Assembly (NCBI RefSeq): GCF_014203795.1 | Contig: NZ_JACHJU010000005.1 | Span: forward strand, 372,001 to 436,000 | Direction: 5' to 3' | Length of the DNA: 64,000 nucleotides | Source of the DNA: Streptosporangium album | GTDB lineage: Bacteria; Actinomycetota; Actinomycetes; Streptosporangiales; Streptosporangiaceae | Shown here: positions 34,804 through 43,537 of the stretch, one piece after another | Numbering within the stretch: position 1 is the stretch's first letter | Layout: every line of letters begins with the position of its first letter | Made by a program: the position numbers and the translations under genes | The notes under the pieces: model-generated | Seen by the model: the letters and a program-made list of their open reading frames with translations, nothing else | What the model was told of the DNA's origin: nothing | The model's database searches: none

Positions 34804-35553
34804 CACGGTCTGGAGTTGGACGATCCCGGGTTCGACGCCGGCGTGCTCAGCGAGTTCCGGTCCCGCGTGGTGGCCCATGGGCTGGAGGAACTGGCTTTGG
34901 ACCTGCTGGTGAGCGCGCTCATCGACAAGGGCATGCTCAAGGCGGGCGGCAAGCAGCGCACCGACTCCACCCATGTGATCAGCGCGGTGCGGGATCCGAA
35001 CCGGCTGGAGCTGGCCGGAGAGTGCGTGCGGGCGGCGCTGGAGGCGCTGTCGGCCGCCGCACCGCACTGGGTGCAGCAGGTGTTTGACCTGCCCGGATGG
35101 GCTGAGCGCTACCGGTCTCGGATTGATTCGTGGCGGTTGCCGACCTCCGAGACCAAGCGCGAGGACCTGGCCCGCGCCTATGGTAGCGACGGGTACGTGC
35201 TGGTCGCGGCGGTCTACGCGCCGTTTTCCCCGGCCTGGCTGCGGCAGTTGCCCGCCGTTGACACGCTGCGGGTCATGCTGATCCAGAACTATGTGCGGAC
35301 CACCGACAAGACCGGGCGGGAGGTGGTCAAGCGGCGGCGGCCCCTCGAAGACGGCGGAGAGGGACTGCCGCCGGGCAGATGGCGTCTGACCTCCCCGTAT
35401 GACACCGATGCCCGCTGGGCGGCCAAACGTGGCGACCACGGACGCCGCCGTGCCCGACGTGGCGATGACCGAGAAGGTCCATCAGGGGCTGCAACAACGC
35501 GGGCTGCTGCCGCGCGAGCATTATGTCGACTCCGGCTACGACGTCGTAGAGGT
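34804..35553 (+). pseudogene. IS1182-like transposase, 3' exon with deletion
   Basis: The frame continues DDPGFDAGVLSEFRSRVVAH, QRTDSTHVISAVRDPNRLEL and YVRTTDKTGREVVKRR. At about 35420 it jumps from RWAAKRGD to NVATTDAAVPDVAM in another frame: about 30 codons are lost at a short direct similarity (AAACGTGGCGACC-like). It then stops at YVDSGYDV near 35550, so the final catalytic part is missing. The transposase cannot be functional even after splicing. Confidence 0.75.
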
Positions 35554-35890
35554 CGATCACCGGCTGGTGGCGGGCGAGGTAGGCTGCGGTCTCCTTCACG
35601 ATCTGGGCCTTGTCGGCGCCGGTGATGTTCAACTCGTCGGGTACGGTCGTGCCGGCCTGGAACCGGACCTCGGCTTCCTCGGCACCGGGATGAGTGGTCG
35701 TTGAGGTGTGCGCCGGCCTGCGAGCCGGCTCGGCCGGTAGCCGCAGGACACGCGGATGGCGTCGATCACCATCGTCGGCACACCCGCGTGATCTGCTCCG
35801 GCTGGCGCGTGGAGAAACCACGCGTCCACGCCGCGCACGTCCTCTTCCTCCACGCCGGCCAAGATCACGGTATTCGGTCACGTAGCCCCA
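35554..35890 (-). pseudogene. unidentified gene remnants
   Basis: Three minus-strand pieces read as protein: MWGYVTEYR, then AGVEEEDVRGVDAWFLHAPA with GADHAGVPTMVIDAIRVSCG, then LNITGADKAQIVKETAAYLA. They lie in different frames and would join into one protein with frameshifts. I do not recognise the family with confidence. The remnant ends where the transposase fragment begins. Confidence 0.4.
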
Positions 35891-35936
35891 CATGCCCGGA
35901 AGGCGCGCCTTGACAGCGTAGGGGTGGGGAGCCACC

Positions 35937-36626
35937 ATGGGAATCATGGAAACTAAATCAGTTTCTAAAGTTTCCGAGGGTGACGGGCAGCGTGCTGACG
36001 TGATCGTGGAGGCGGCCGGCCGGCTGTTCTTCGCGCCGGGGTTCGCGCGGGTGAGCATGGACGATCTCGCTCGTGAGCTCGGGATGAGCAAGAAGACGAT
36101 CTACCGTCATTTCCCGGACAGGCGCAGCCTGCTGGCCGCGGCGCTGGATCGGCAGTTCGCGGCGGTGGAGCGCACGCTGGTGGCGGCGGCCGAGGACGCA
36201 GAAGGGCAGCCGTTCGGTGTGCGGGTACAGCGGTTCCTGATCGCGGCAGGCAGTGAGCTCGGGCGGATCGGCGCGGCTCAGCTCGCGACGGGGCGGGGCG
36301 GGGCGATGCTGCGCCAGTACGTGGAGCAGCGTGTGGACGCGGTGGTCTACCGGCGGCTCGACGAGCTGTTCCGGGACGGGCACCGGCGGGGACTGCTGCC
36401 GGCGCCGCCTGAGCTGCTGAGTGAGATCACCCGCGGCGCGTTGGAGCGGCTGCTCACCTCGCAGTTGCCGCGCGAACTCGACTGGACCTCGGCCGATCTG
36501 CTGCGGGCGACCGTCGACACCGTGCTCTACGGGGCGATCCGCTCAGCACACCCCGGCATCGACGATGAACAACTCCGGGCGGTCATGCCGACGGCCCGCG
36601 ATGATGAGCAGGAGGTGGGCCCGTGA
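35937..36626 (+). CDS. TetR/AcrR-family regulator
   Basis: The 229-residue protein has a TetR helix-turn-helix: ADVIVEAAGRLFFAPGFARV, MDDLARELGMSKKTIYRHFP, and a helical effector domain with a TetR_C-like end. GGGGAG precedes ATG 35937; a second ATG is at 35946. The inverted repeat GAAACT-N5-AGTTTC lies over the first codons, which fits autorepression. It overlaps the SDR gene by GTGA, so they form one operon and the SDR is probably its regulated partner. Confidence 0.9.
   Translation: MGIMETKSVSKVSEGDGQRADVIVEAAGRLFFAPGFARVSMDDLARELGMSKKTIYRHFPDRRSLLAAALDRQFAAVERTLVAAAEDAEGQPFGVRVQRFLIAAGSELGRIGAAQLATGRGGAMLRQYVEQRVDAVVYRRLDELFRDGHRRGLLPAPPELLSEITRGALERLLTSQLPRELDWTSADLLRATVDTVLYGAIRSAHPGIDDEQLRAVMPTARDDEQEVGP
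35949..35965. promoter_or_regulatory. TetR operator-like inverted repeat
   Basis: GAAACT (35949-35954) and AGTTTC (35960-35965) are exact inverted repeats around AAATC, with another AGTTTC at 35969. The AT-rich, A/T-flanked form resembles known TetR operators. It overlaps the 5' coding end, so bound repressor would block early elongation, or the true transcript is leaderless from a later start. Confidence 0.5.
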
Positions 36627-37378
36627 CTGGGGCAACCGGCAGGGTGGCATTGGTGACAGGGGCCAGCAGCGGAATCGGTGCGGCCACCGCGCGCCTTCTG
36701 GCCGCGCGAGGGATGCGCGTGGTGGTCAACTACCTCCGCAGCGGCACGGCAGCCGAGGAGGTCGTGGCCGGCATCGAGGCCGCAGGCGGCCAGGCCATGG
36801 CCGTGCAGGCCGACGTGCGCGAGGCAGCGGCGGTCGAGAGCATGATCGAGCAGGTCCAGGCGGCATGGGGCGGCATCGATGTGCTCGTGCACAACGCGCT
36901 CATCCCGTATGTGATCAAGCCGTTCCAGGACATGACGTGGGAAGAACTGGGCGGCAAACTCGACGACGAGATGCGTGCGGCGTTCGCGGTCGCCAAAGCC
37001 GTCCTGCCCGCCATGACCGAACAGGGCCGGGGACGCATCATCTATCTCGGTACCGGCCTCAGCCGCCGGCCCCGGGAGGGCATGATCGCACTGGGCACGG
37101 CCAAGGCCGCACTGGCGCAGTTCGCCCGGTACCTCGCCCAGGAACTGGGCCCGCGGGGCATCACGGTCAACGTCGTCGAGCCCGGCCCGGTGGAGGACAC
37201 CCGCATGGCGGATGTGTTCGACGAGGAGCACAAGCAGCGGCAGGTGGCCGCTACCCCCCTGGGTCGCCTGGCACACCCGGGCGACGTCGCCCAAGCGGTC
37301 GCCTTCTACGCCAGCGAGGACAACGCCTTCATGACCGGCACCACGGCCGCGGTCAACGGCGGGATGTCCCTGTACTGA
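36623..37378 (+). CDS. SDR-family oxidoreductase, atypical active site
   Basis: The 251-residue short-chain dehydrogenase-like protein has the cofactor motif TGASSGIGAA and the ADVRE segment. The catalytic Tyr-x3-Lys is LGTAK here: Lys is kept but Tyr is Leu. The NNAG motif is also altered to HNALIPY. The rest (VNVVEPGPVEDTRMADVFDE, GTTAAVNGGMSLY) is normal. It may be a non-redox binding protein or use another residue. It is co-translated with the TetR gene through GTGA. Confidence 0.85.
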   Translation: MTGATGRVALVTGASSGIGAATARLLAARGMRVVVNYLRSGTAAEEVVAGIEAAGGQAMAVQADVREAAAVESMIEQVQAAWGGIDVLVHNALIPYVIKPFQDMTWEELGGKLDDEMRAAFAVAKAVLPAMTEQGRGRIIYLGTGLSRRPREGMIALGTAKAALAQFARYLAQELGPRGITVNVVEPGPVEDTRMADVFDEEHKQRQVAATPLGRLAHPGDVAQAVAFYASEDNAFMTGTTAAVNGGMSLY

Positions 37379-37416
37379 CGCCCCGCTGTCCTCCGCACAC
37401 GGGGCCATGCCGTCCC

Positions 37417-37437
37417 GGTCCGGCCGACGGCCGGACC
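37417..37437 (+). terminator. hairpin after SDR gene
   Basis: GGTCCGGCC-GAC-GGCCGGACC is a perfect 9-bp stem with a 3-base loop, 39 bp after the SDR stop codon. No T-run follows. Confidence 0.6.
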
Positions 37438-37535
37438 GCATCCGGCACACCGTCACCTCAGCACCATGGGCCGCAGCAGCCGGGCCCGCGGCACGCGCGG
37501 GCGTATGGCGGTGACACGATCAAGGGGGGACGTTC

Positions 37536-37830
37536 ATGTACACGATCGATCTCGCCTACGTCGGGCGGGGCCTGCACGAGGAACTGGTCGCCTACATCGC
37601 CGACCAGCAGGGCTACTACGCCGACGAGGGCGTCCACGTCGCGCTGCGCGACGGCTGCTCCTGGGACGAGGAACGGCTGCGCCACGGCGCCACCATCGGG
37701 CTCGGCCGGGCACTGCTGTCCCGACTGGCCGATGGCATCCCCTGGGTCGCACTCAATGTCAACACCCACCGCCCGCTGTTCTGGTTCCTCGCCCGCCCCG
37801 GCCTGACCTCCCTCATCCACCCGGACCCTC
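37536..37830 (+). pseudogene. NMT1/THI5-like substrate-binding protein fragment
   Basis: The first 90 residues (MYTIDLAYVGRGLHEELVAY, ADQQGYYADEGVHVAL, THRPLFWFLARPGLTSL) look like the first lobe of an ABC transporter NMT1-type binding protein. After LIHPDP the sequence becomes unrelated, and integrase-like sequence begins on the other strand. GGGGGGAC before the ATG may be the former ribosome binding site. No permease or ATPase gene is nearby. Confidence 0.6.
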
Positions 37831-37869
37831 TCTGTCAGACGAGCGCATCGCCCGCCCAGCGGGCGCGGG

Positions 37870-38110
37870 GGCTGGGCGTGGTGCAGGGCGGACGACGCCC
37901 TCGCTCCGATCATCGGCGAGGCCGGGTGGGTCCAGGTCAAGTCGTCCGGGTGGGGCCGTTCCAAGCCGTCATAACCATCCAGCCACTCCTCCACCGAAGC
38001 CACCGTCCGGTAGGACTCGTCCACCACGGTCCAGGTACGACGACCATCAGGAGGCTGGACAGCAAGTGGATAGGCCACGCGCCTCGTTCCCGCTCGTCGA
38101 AGAACACCCG
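37870..38110 (-). pseudogene. tyrosine integrase N-terminal remnant
   Basis: RRTWTVVDESYRTVASVEEW with LDGYDGLERPHPDD resembles the N-terminal part of Streptomyces-type tyrosine integrases (short beta segment and VEEWL helix). Its 5' end runs up to the Tn3-like element at 38119. The rest of the gene is absent. Confidence 0.45.
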
Positions 38111-38118
38111 CTGACAGC

Positions 38119-38315
38119 GGGGTTCCGGTAATAGTCGCCACATATCCAACGGATATCGCTGACCAGCGTCAACGTGGAGCACCCGGGCAAGGTCAGCGGC
38201 ATCCTCGGCCCGGCCCGCCGCATCTACCAACCGGCACACCAGCCCTGCGGGCCCTCGCATCAGAGCAGGTCAGGAGCATATCCGTTGGATTTTCCGCGAT
38301 TACTACCGGGACCCC
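38119..38315. mobile_element. Tn3-derived inverted-repeat miniature element (second, complete)
   Basis: The ends GGGGTTCCGGTAATAGTCGCC and the reverse complement of GGATTTTCCGCGATTACTACC with GGGACCCC form imperfect inverted repeats sharing ATCCAACGGATAT. It is 197 bp long, with a different core from the 16388 copy. The flanks ACAGC and TGGTA are not a duplication. It has no transposase of its own. Confidence 0.7.
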
Positions 38316-38925
38316 TGGTAACGAGTCCGACGGATCTGGGTGGCCCGGACAGCTTGGGAGATCGTTTCTTCCACCCCTGCCCGGACGGCATAGCGGCCCT
38401 TTCATTCCTGGGTCTGCTGGTCGTATCGGCGCTGCTCCAGCACCTGTTGCAGAGGCTGGGGCAGCAGGGGGGCAGATCTGGTGGAGACCGCTAATAGTAC
38501 TTCGTTAGATTGTCGATCACCTAGCGTGATCATTTTGAGAAGTCACTTCGGGATCATGTTGTCGTGACACCTGACGAGATGGCGCCGGTGCGCCCGCGGC
38601 TTGAGAAGTTTGCAGATCAGATGCTGCGGAGGGTGCTTCGTCGCCGTGATCAACTCGCCACCGGCGAGTTGTATCTGCGGGGGCTGATGCTGGACGGGCG
38701 GCGCAAGTCGATGGATCCGATGGCGGAGCGTCTGGGAGTTGACACCCAGCGGTTACAGCAATTCATGGCCGACTCGACCTGGGACTACGAACCGGTCCGG
38801 GAAAACCTCACACATTGGGCGCTGGAACGGATCGGTCCGCAGGCGGTCGTCATCGACGATGTCGGCTTCCCCAAGGACGGCCCGAATTCTCCGGGAGTGG
38901 CCCGGATGTATTCCGGGACGCTGGG

Positions 38926-40684
38926 GGCTTGTTCGTGAATAACTGTCAGAGTTGATCTGCGGGACCGGGTCGACGGTGAGACGCTGGAGCATGACCGCCT
39001 CTTCGAAGGAAGATGTACCCGCAGCCGAGCTGCGGGCCAAGTTCGAGCAGATCCTGCCGCACCTTGACGAGCGGTGCCGTCGCCTCTACCTGGCCAGCGA
39101 GGCCGCCGTGCTCGGCCATGGCGGGATTGCCCTGGTGGCCGCAGCCTCCGGCATCAGTACCGCCACCATCGCGCGTGGCATCATCGAGCTGGAGACGCAC
39201 CCCGCGCCGACCCGCCGCATCCGGGCCTCGGGCGCCGGGCGCAAACCGCTGACAGTCACCGACCCCGGCCTGCTACCGGCCCTTGAGTCACTGATCGAGC
39301 CGCACACTCGCGGCGACCCCGTCTCCCCACTGCGCTGGACCACGCTGTCGCTGCGCAGCCTGGCCCATGCCCTTTCCGCGCAGAAGCATCCGATCGGTGC
39401 CACAACCGTCGGCCACCTGCTGCACGGCCTGGGCTACAGCCTGCAGGGCACGGCCAAGACCACCGAAGGCACCCGGCATCCGGATCGCGACGCCCAGTTT
39501 GCCCATCTCAACGCCACCGCCGCCGCCTTCCTCGACGACGACCAGCCGGTGATCAGCATCGACACCAAAGCCAAAGAGTGGCTCGGCAACCGCGACCGGC
39601 CTGGACGTACCTGGCAACCGGGAAAGAACCCGATCAAGGTGGACAGCCACACCCTCGTCACCAGCGACCAGCCAGTGGCCATCCCCTACGGAATCTACGA
39701 CCTCGCCACCAACAGCGGCTGGGTCAACGTCGGAACCGATCACGACACCGCCGAGTTCGCGGTGGAGTCCGTCCGCCGCTGGTGGCGACGCCGCGGTTGT
39801 CTCGACCACCCGCACGCCACCCGGCTGTTGATCACCGCGGACGCCGGTGGCTCCAACAACCCCCGCTACTGGACATGGAAGAAGCAACTACACGACTTCG
39901 CCCGCGAGAGCGGCCTTGAGATCACGGTCTGCCACTTTCCTCCCGGCACTTCGAAGTGGAACAAGATCGAGCACCGGATGTTCTGCCACATCACCGCCAA
40001 CTGGCGTGGCCGCCCGCTGACCAGCTACCAGGTCGTCATCGAGACGATCGCCGCGACGACAACAGAGGCCGGACTGAGAGTCAGCGCCGAACTGGACACC
40101 GGCAACTACCCACTGGGCACCGCCGTCACGCCCGCCGAGTTCCATGCCCTGCCGATCACACCCGATGCATTCCACGGCGACTGGAACTACACCCTGGCCC
40201 CCACCCCTCCCAGACTTTCCGAAGAAGCCGAGACCAACCAACCGATCGATCCGGACGTGACCTGGATGCTCACCGATCCGGCCCTGACCGGCATGCCGCG
40301 CTCGGACTTCGCCCGCCTGGTGCAGATCTCGGAGCCCTACTGGGACGCGCTGGCAGAGGCGGCCTTTCAACGCCGTTTCCACCGCCCGCGCCGCTACCTC
40401 CATCCGCAGACCAGCAGCCTAGATCACTTCCACCGGCTCCTGACCGCTTTACTCCGTCGCCGCAAGGCCGCGACCAGCACCCTCCTAGCCCGCCTGCTGG
40501 GCGTCACCCGCACCAACCTGTCCAACCAGTTCCAAGATGGCCACCGGATCCTCGACCTGCACAAAATCTCCGTCACGCCGATCCCCGGATCGCCCGCACG
40601 TACGCTCGAGCAACTGCAAGATCGTATTACGTCCGCCGATGACTGCCCCGCAGATCAACTCTGACAGTTATTCACGAACAAGCC
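38926..40684 (+). mobile_element. ISAzo13-family insertion sequence
   Basis: The 1759-bp element has perfect 38-bp terminal inverted repeats beginning GGCTTGTTCGTGAATAAC (38926-38963 and 40647-40684) and is flanked by the duplicated target CTGGG (38921-38925 and 40685-40689). The exact repeats and intact transposase suggest a young insertion. Confidence 0.92.
38991..40664 (+). CDS. ISAzo13-family transposase with C-terminal extension
   Basis: The 557-residue transposase has an N-terminal helix-turn-helix (VAAASGISTATIARGIIELE), then SIDTKAKEWLGN, IYDLATNSGWVNVGTDHDTA, LLITADAGGSNN and SKWNKIEHRMFCHITANWRG, the ISAzo13 DDE core. After the family C-terminus near HGDWNYTL about 150 extra residues follow, including a second helix-turn-helix-like stretch (LLARLLGVTRTNLSNQFQDG). 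The stop codon lies inside the right inverted repeat. I favour the ATG at 38991; a TTG at 38952 lies in the left repeat. Confidence 0.9.
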   Translation: MTASSKEDVPAAELRAKFEQILPHLDERCRRLYLASEAAVLGHGGIALVAAASGISTATIARGIIELETHPAPTRRIRASGAGRKPLTVTDPGLLPALESLIEPHTRGDPVSPLRWTTLSLRSLAHALSAQKHPIGATTVGHLLHGLGYSLQGTAKTTEGTRHPDRDAQFAHLNATAAAFLDDDQPVISIDTKAKEWLGNRDRPGRTWQPGKNPIKVDSHTLVTSDQPVAIPYGIYDLATNSGWVNVGTDHDTAEFAVESVRRWWRRRGCLDHPHATRLLITADAGGSNNPRYWTWKKQLHDFARESGLEITVCHFPPGTSKWNKIEHRMFCHITANWRGRPLTSYQVVIETIAATTTEAGLRVSAELDTGNYPLGTAVTPAEFHALPITPDAFHGDWNYTLAPTPPRLSEEAETNQPIDPDVTWMLTDPALTGMPRSDFARLVQISEPYWDALAEAAFQRRFHRPRRYLHPQTSSLDHFHRLLTALLRRRKAATSTLLARLLGVTRTNLSNQFQDGHRILDLHKISVTPIPGSPARTLEQLQDRITSADDCPADQL

Positions 40685-41751
40685 CTGGGCAAGACCGGAA
40701 ACTGCCAGATCGGCGTCAGCGCACATCTGGTCACCGACCATGCCTCGTCCGCGGTCAATTGGCGGCTGTTCATCCCCGAGTCGTGGGACCCGGCCAAGAT
40801 CGAGGATCCGGTTCAGGCGGAAACGGTCCACAAGCGCCGCGACCGGTGCAAGATCCCTCAGGACGTCGGTCACCAGGAGAAGTGGCGACTGGCGTTAAAC
40901 ATGATCGACCAGATGTACGACGAGTGGGGAGTCGGCACCGATCTTCCGGTGGTCTTTGACTCCGGTTATGGCGATTGCACCGCTTTCCGGCTGGGACTGG
41001 AGGACCGCGGCCTGTCTTACGTGGCGGCCGTCTCCGATGATCTGTCGGCCTATCCCGGAGATGCGGTGCCTGAACTGCCGGAGTACAGCGGCAAGGGGCG
41101 CCCGCCGAGACCACGCTATCCAGGCAAGCCATCGAATCTGCGCAATCTCGCATTGGCGGCAGGGCGGGCGAATCTGCGGCGGGTGACCTGGCGGCAAGGC
41201 ACAAGGAAGACCAGCGGTAATCCGGGCGCGAAAATGCGATCACGCTTCATGGCTCTACCGGTTCTCTTGGCCAACAAAGACATCCCCCGCAACCCCGACG
41301 GCAGCCTGCCTGCGCGTTTGCTGCTGGTGGAATGGCCGGCAGGCGAATCCGAACCCACCGATTACTGGATCACCAATCTCCCCGCCGAGACTCCGCTGCG
41401 CGAACTCGTCCGGCTCGCCAAGATCCGCTGGCGGATCGAGCATGACTACCGGGAGCTCAATACCGGTCTTGGCCTCAAGCATTTTGAGGGGCGGAGCTTC
41501 TTCGGCTGGCACCGCCACGTCACCCTGGCCGCATTAGCGCAGGCATTCTGTACCGAACTACGGCTAGACCCAAAAGTCCCTGCGCCGGCCTGACCTTGTA
41601 TGAGGTTCTCGGCGAACTCCAGGCTTTACTCGCCACCTGGACCGGCGCTTGCCACGTATGCCATCAAATGTACGCGCCCCATAACACTTCGTAACTTAAC
41701 GAAGTACTACTAATCGAGTAGTCGGTATTCTCTCTGGCGCAAGGCCTCCAG

Positions 41752-43205
41752 TTACTCTCCGTGGTCGTCGGGGGCGTAGTGGGACCACGGGCTTCCGGCT
41801 TCCATGGCCAGTGCGGTGATGTGGACGTGGTGGTAGCCGAGCATCCGGGCGACGACCACGGGCGGGGCCTGGAGAGCGAACTGGCGGATGGCCGCGGTGC
41901 GGCCGTGGAGAGCGGGAATCCCCGCCTGACGCAGTCGGTGAGCGAACGCGTCAGGGGTCATGGGCTGTCCGGCCCGGCGGCCGGGAAACAACCAGCGTGC
42001 CCCGGGATTGGTGGCGGTGGTCAGGTTCGGCCGCCGGGTGGCGAAGGCGCGCAGCAGGCCGGCGAACGGCTCGGGAACCGGAGCCGGCGGGTCGCCGAGT
42101 CTGATGCTCAGCCGTCCCTGTTCTTCGATGAGGTTGTCGAGGGTGAGGCGGGAGATCCGGCTGAGCGATTGGGCGAACATCATGGTCAAGACAATGAGGA
42201 CTCGGACCATGAGGTCCAGGTCGTTGTCATCGGCGGCCCGGCGCAGCAGCGTCATCCGCGCATGCTGGCTGATGGGCGCCGGGTTCATCGTGTTGCGGGA
42301 CGGGATGGTCAAGGGCAGCATCAGCCTGGTGGTCATGGCCCAACGCAGGAACCTCTGAGCGGGGCGCCGGGCCCAGAACGCTTCGGCGTGCCAGGCGTCC
42401 AGATCGGCCTGAGTGCAGTTCTTGAGGTCGATGCCGCGTTCATCCAGCCAGGCCAGAAAGGTGCGGGCGGCCCGCAGCGGATCCCGGGCGTTCTTGGTGC
42501 GGCCGGCTCCCAGCGGTCCGCGAGCCGCCGATGCGCGCAGACCGCGCAGGATGTCCCAGGAGGCGAAGCGCTCCAGCAACTCGTGATGCCCGGGGTCGTC
42601 GATCTCGGTGAGCCAGTGCTCCAGCCAGCGCTCGAACAGCATCAGGTGGCGGTCGATGCGGGGCAGGACGCCGTAATGCATGAGCAGGTCACGCAAGTAA
42701 GCCACCGCCCGCGGTGGGGATATCTGGTTCAGGCCCTCGTGGGTGAGCGGGACCTGGCCGCGGGCGACAGCCCGCAAAAGCCGCTGAACGCGGTCCCGGC
42801 CGGTCCAGGTGAAGATGCTGCGCGGCCGGGTGGCCTGACGCAGCCCGTCATAGAGCGCGATCAGCTCAGGCCGGATGCGTCCGGTGCCGTCGTCGAGGAG
42901 CTCGTCGAGACGTTCGGTCAGGACGCAACGTGAGCACACGCCCTTGCGCTGCTTGCGGCCTTCTTGACCGCAGCGGGTGCAGATGTAGTCCCCGGGATGC
43001 CGGCGCAGCCGGTGCAAAGCCGTCCCCGGCCATCAGGGGCAAGGCCGGGAACCATGCGCTCGGCTCCGCAGCCCGCGCAGGTGCCGTAGGTCTCCAACGC
43101 CCAGGTCTTGCAGGTAACGCAGACCGAGCCTTCCGGCCAGGACGAGGGCGCCCGGGTCAGGATACGTCCGCAGCGGACACAGGGTGGGATGCCTCGCGCG
43201 GTCAC
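41752..43205 (-). pseudogene. zinc-ribbon tyrosine recombinase (trio member 3), frameshifted
   Basis: The N-terminal part (43205 down, GTG start overlapping the XRE stop) has CxxC pairs: PPCVRCG, CVTCK, CAGCGAE, CTGC. A one-base shift at the CCCCGGG run near 42990-42996 separates it from the continuation YICTRCGQEGRK...CSRC and the 400-residue body. The body ends with a recombinase-like catalytic domain: Arg in LSRISRLTLDN, HGRTAAIRQFAL and LGYHHVHITALA...SPWSHYAP. The family pairs with an integrase and an HTH protein in actinomycetes; its role in the trio is unknown. The single-base shift may be a sequencing error. Confidence 0.7.
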
Positions 43206-43537
43206 GACTCGGGCGTGATGCGGGCGCGCTTGGGCCGGATCGGCGCCATGCCGGCCGTGTTCGGGGTCGGCTCGCCGGTGGCCGCCCGGCGCGGGGCGAC
43301 GTTCTGGGCCCGGGTGGCGATCAACTCGGCCGGGGTGCAGGAGAAGATGTCGCAGAGCGCGGCCAGGACCGGCAGCGACAGCCGTTCGGGGGTCTGGGTG
43401 ACCAGCCGCCAGACCTGCACCGACGACAGTGTGATGCCGCGCTCGTGCAGGCGCGGTTCCAAGTCGCTGGCGGCGAAGACGCCGTGGGCGGCCATCACTT
43501 CACGCAACCGCCATTGGTAGCTGGCCTGGCGCTTCAT
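43202..43537 (-). CDS. XRE-family HTH protein (trio member 2)
   Basis: The 111-residue protein opens MKRQASYQWRLREVMAAHG; the helix-turn-helix is LHERGITLSSVQVWRLVTQT with LSLPVLAALCDIFSCTPAEL. The start codon overlaps the stop of the integrase (TAATG) and its own stop overlaps the start of the zinc-ribbon recombinase (GTGA), so the three are translationally coupled. It may act as a repressor, or as an excisionase-like directionality factor. The palindrome at 44719-44733 is a candidate target. Confidence 0.85.
   Translation of the reverse strand: MKRQASYQWRLREVMAAHGVFAASDLEPRLHERGITLSSVQVWRLVTQTPERLSLPVLAALCDIFSCTPAELIATRAQNVAPRRAATGEPTPNTAGMAPIRPKRARITPES

Larger units (their letters stand above)
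32460..35553 (+). mobile_element. IS1182-like transposon split by a group II intron
   Basis: The first exon (32460-32648) encodes the DUF772-type N-terminus (GKPGWSPGRLALITVLQRVE, NLTDRQAAEAVRADLSWKYA). After the intron the same protein continues in frame at 34804 (HGLELDDPGFDAGVLSEFR). Both ends of the transposon are eroded: upstream it abuts an rve-transposase remnant and downstream it stops at about 35553. Confidence 0.8.
38564..41593 (+). pseudogene. IS701-family transposase, split by insertion
   Basis: The 5' part (38564-38925) encodes the N-terminus up to the first catalytic Asp region (VVIDDVGFPKDG); the 3' part (40690-41593) continues KTGNCQIGVSAHLVTDHASS, VVFDSGYGDC and KIRWRIEHDYRELNTGLGLK with the catalytic Glu. 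Removing 38926-40684 plus one copy of CTGGG restores a 422-codon frame exactly. The transposase is therefore inactivated only by the insertion. Confidence 0.9.
38495..41709 (+). mobile_element. IS701-family element interrupted by ISAzo13 element
   Basis: The ends TAGTACTTCGTTA (38495) and TAACGAAGTACTA (to 41709) are inverted repeats, flanked by CTAA on both sides (38491-38494 and 41710-41713), the 4-bp YTAR-type duplication usual for IS701. Without the nested 1759-bp element and its 5-bp duplication the IS is 1451 bp long. Confidence 0.9.
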
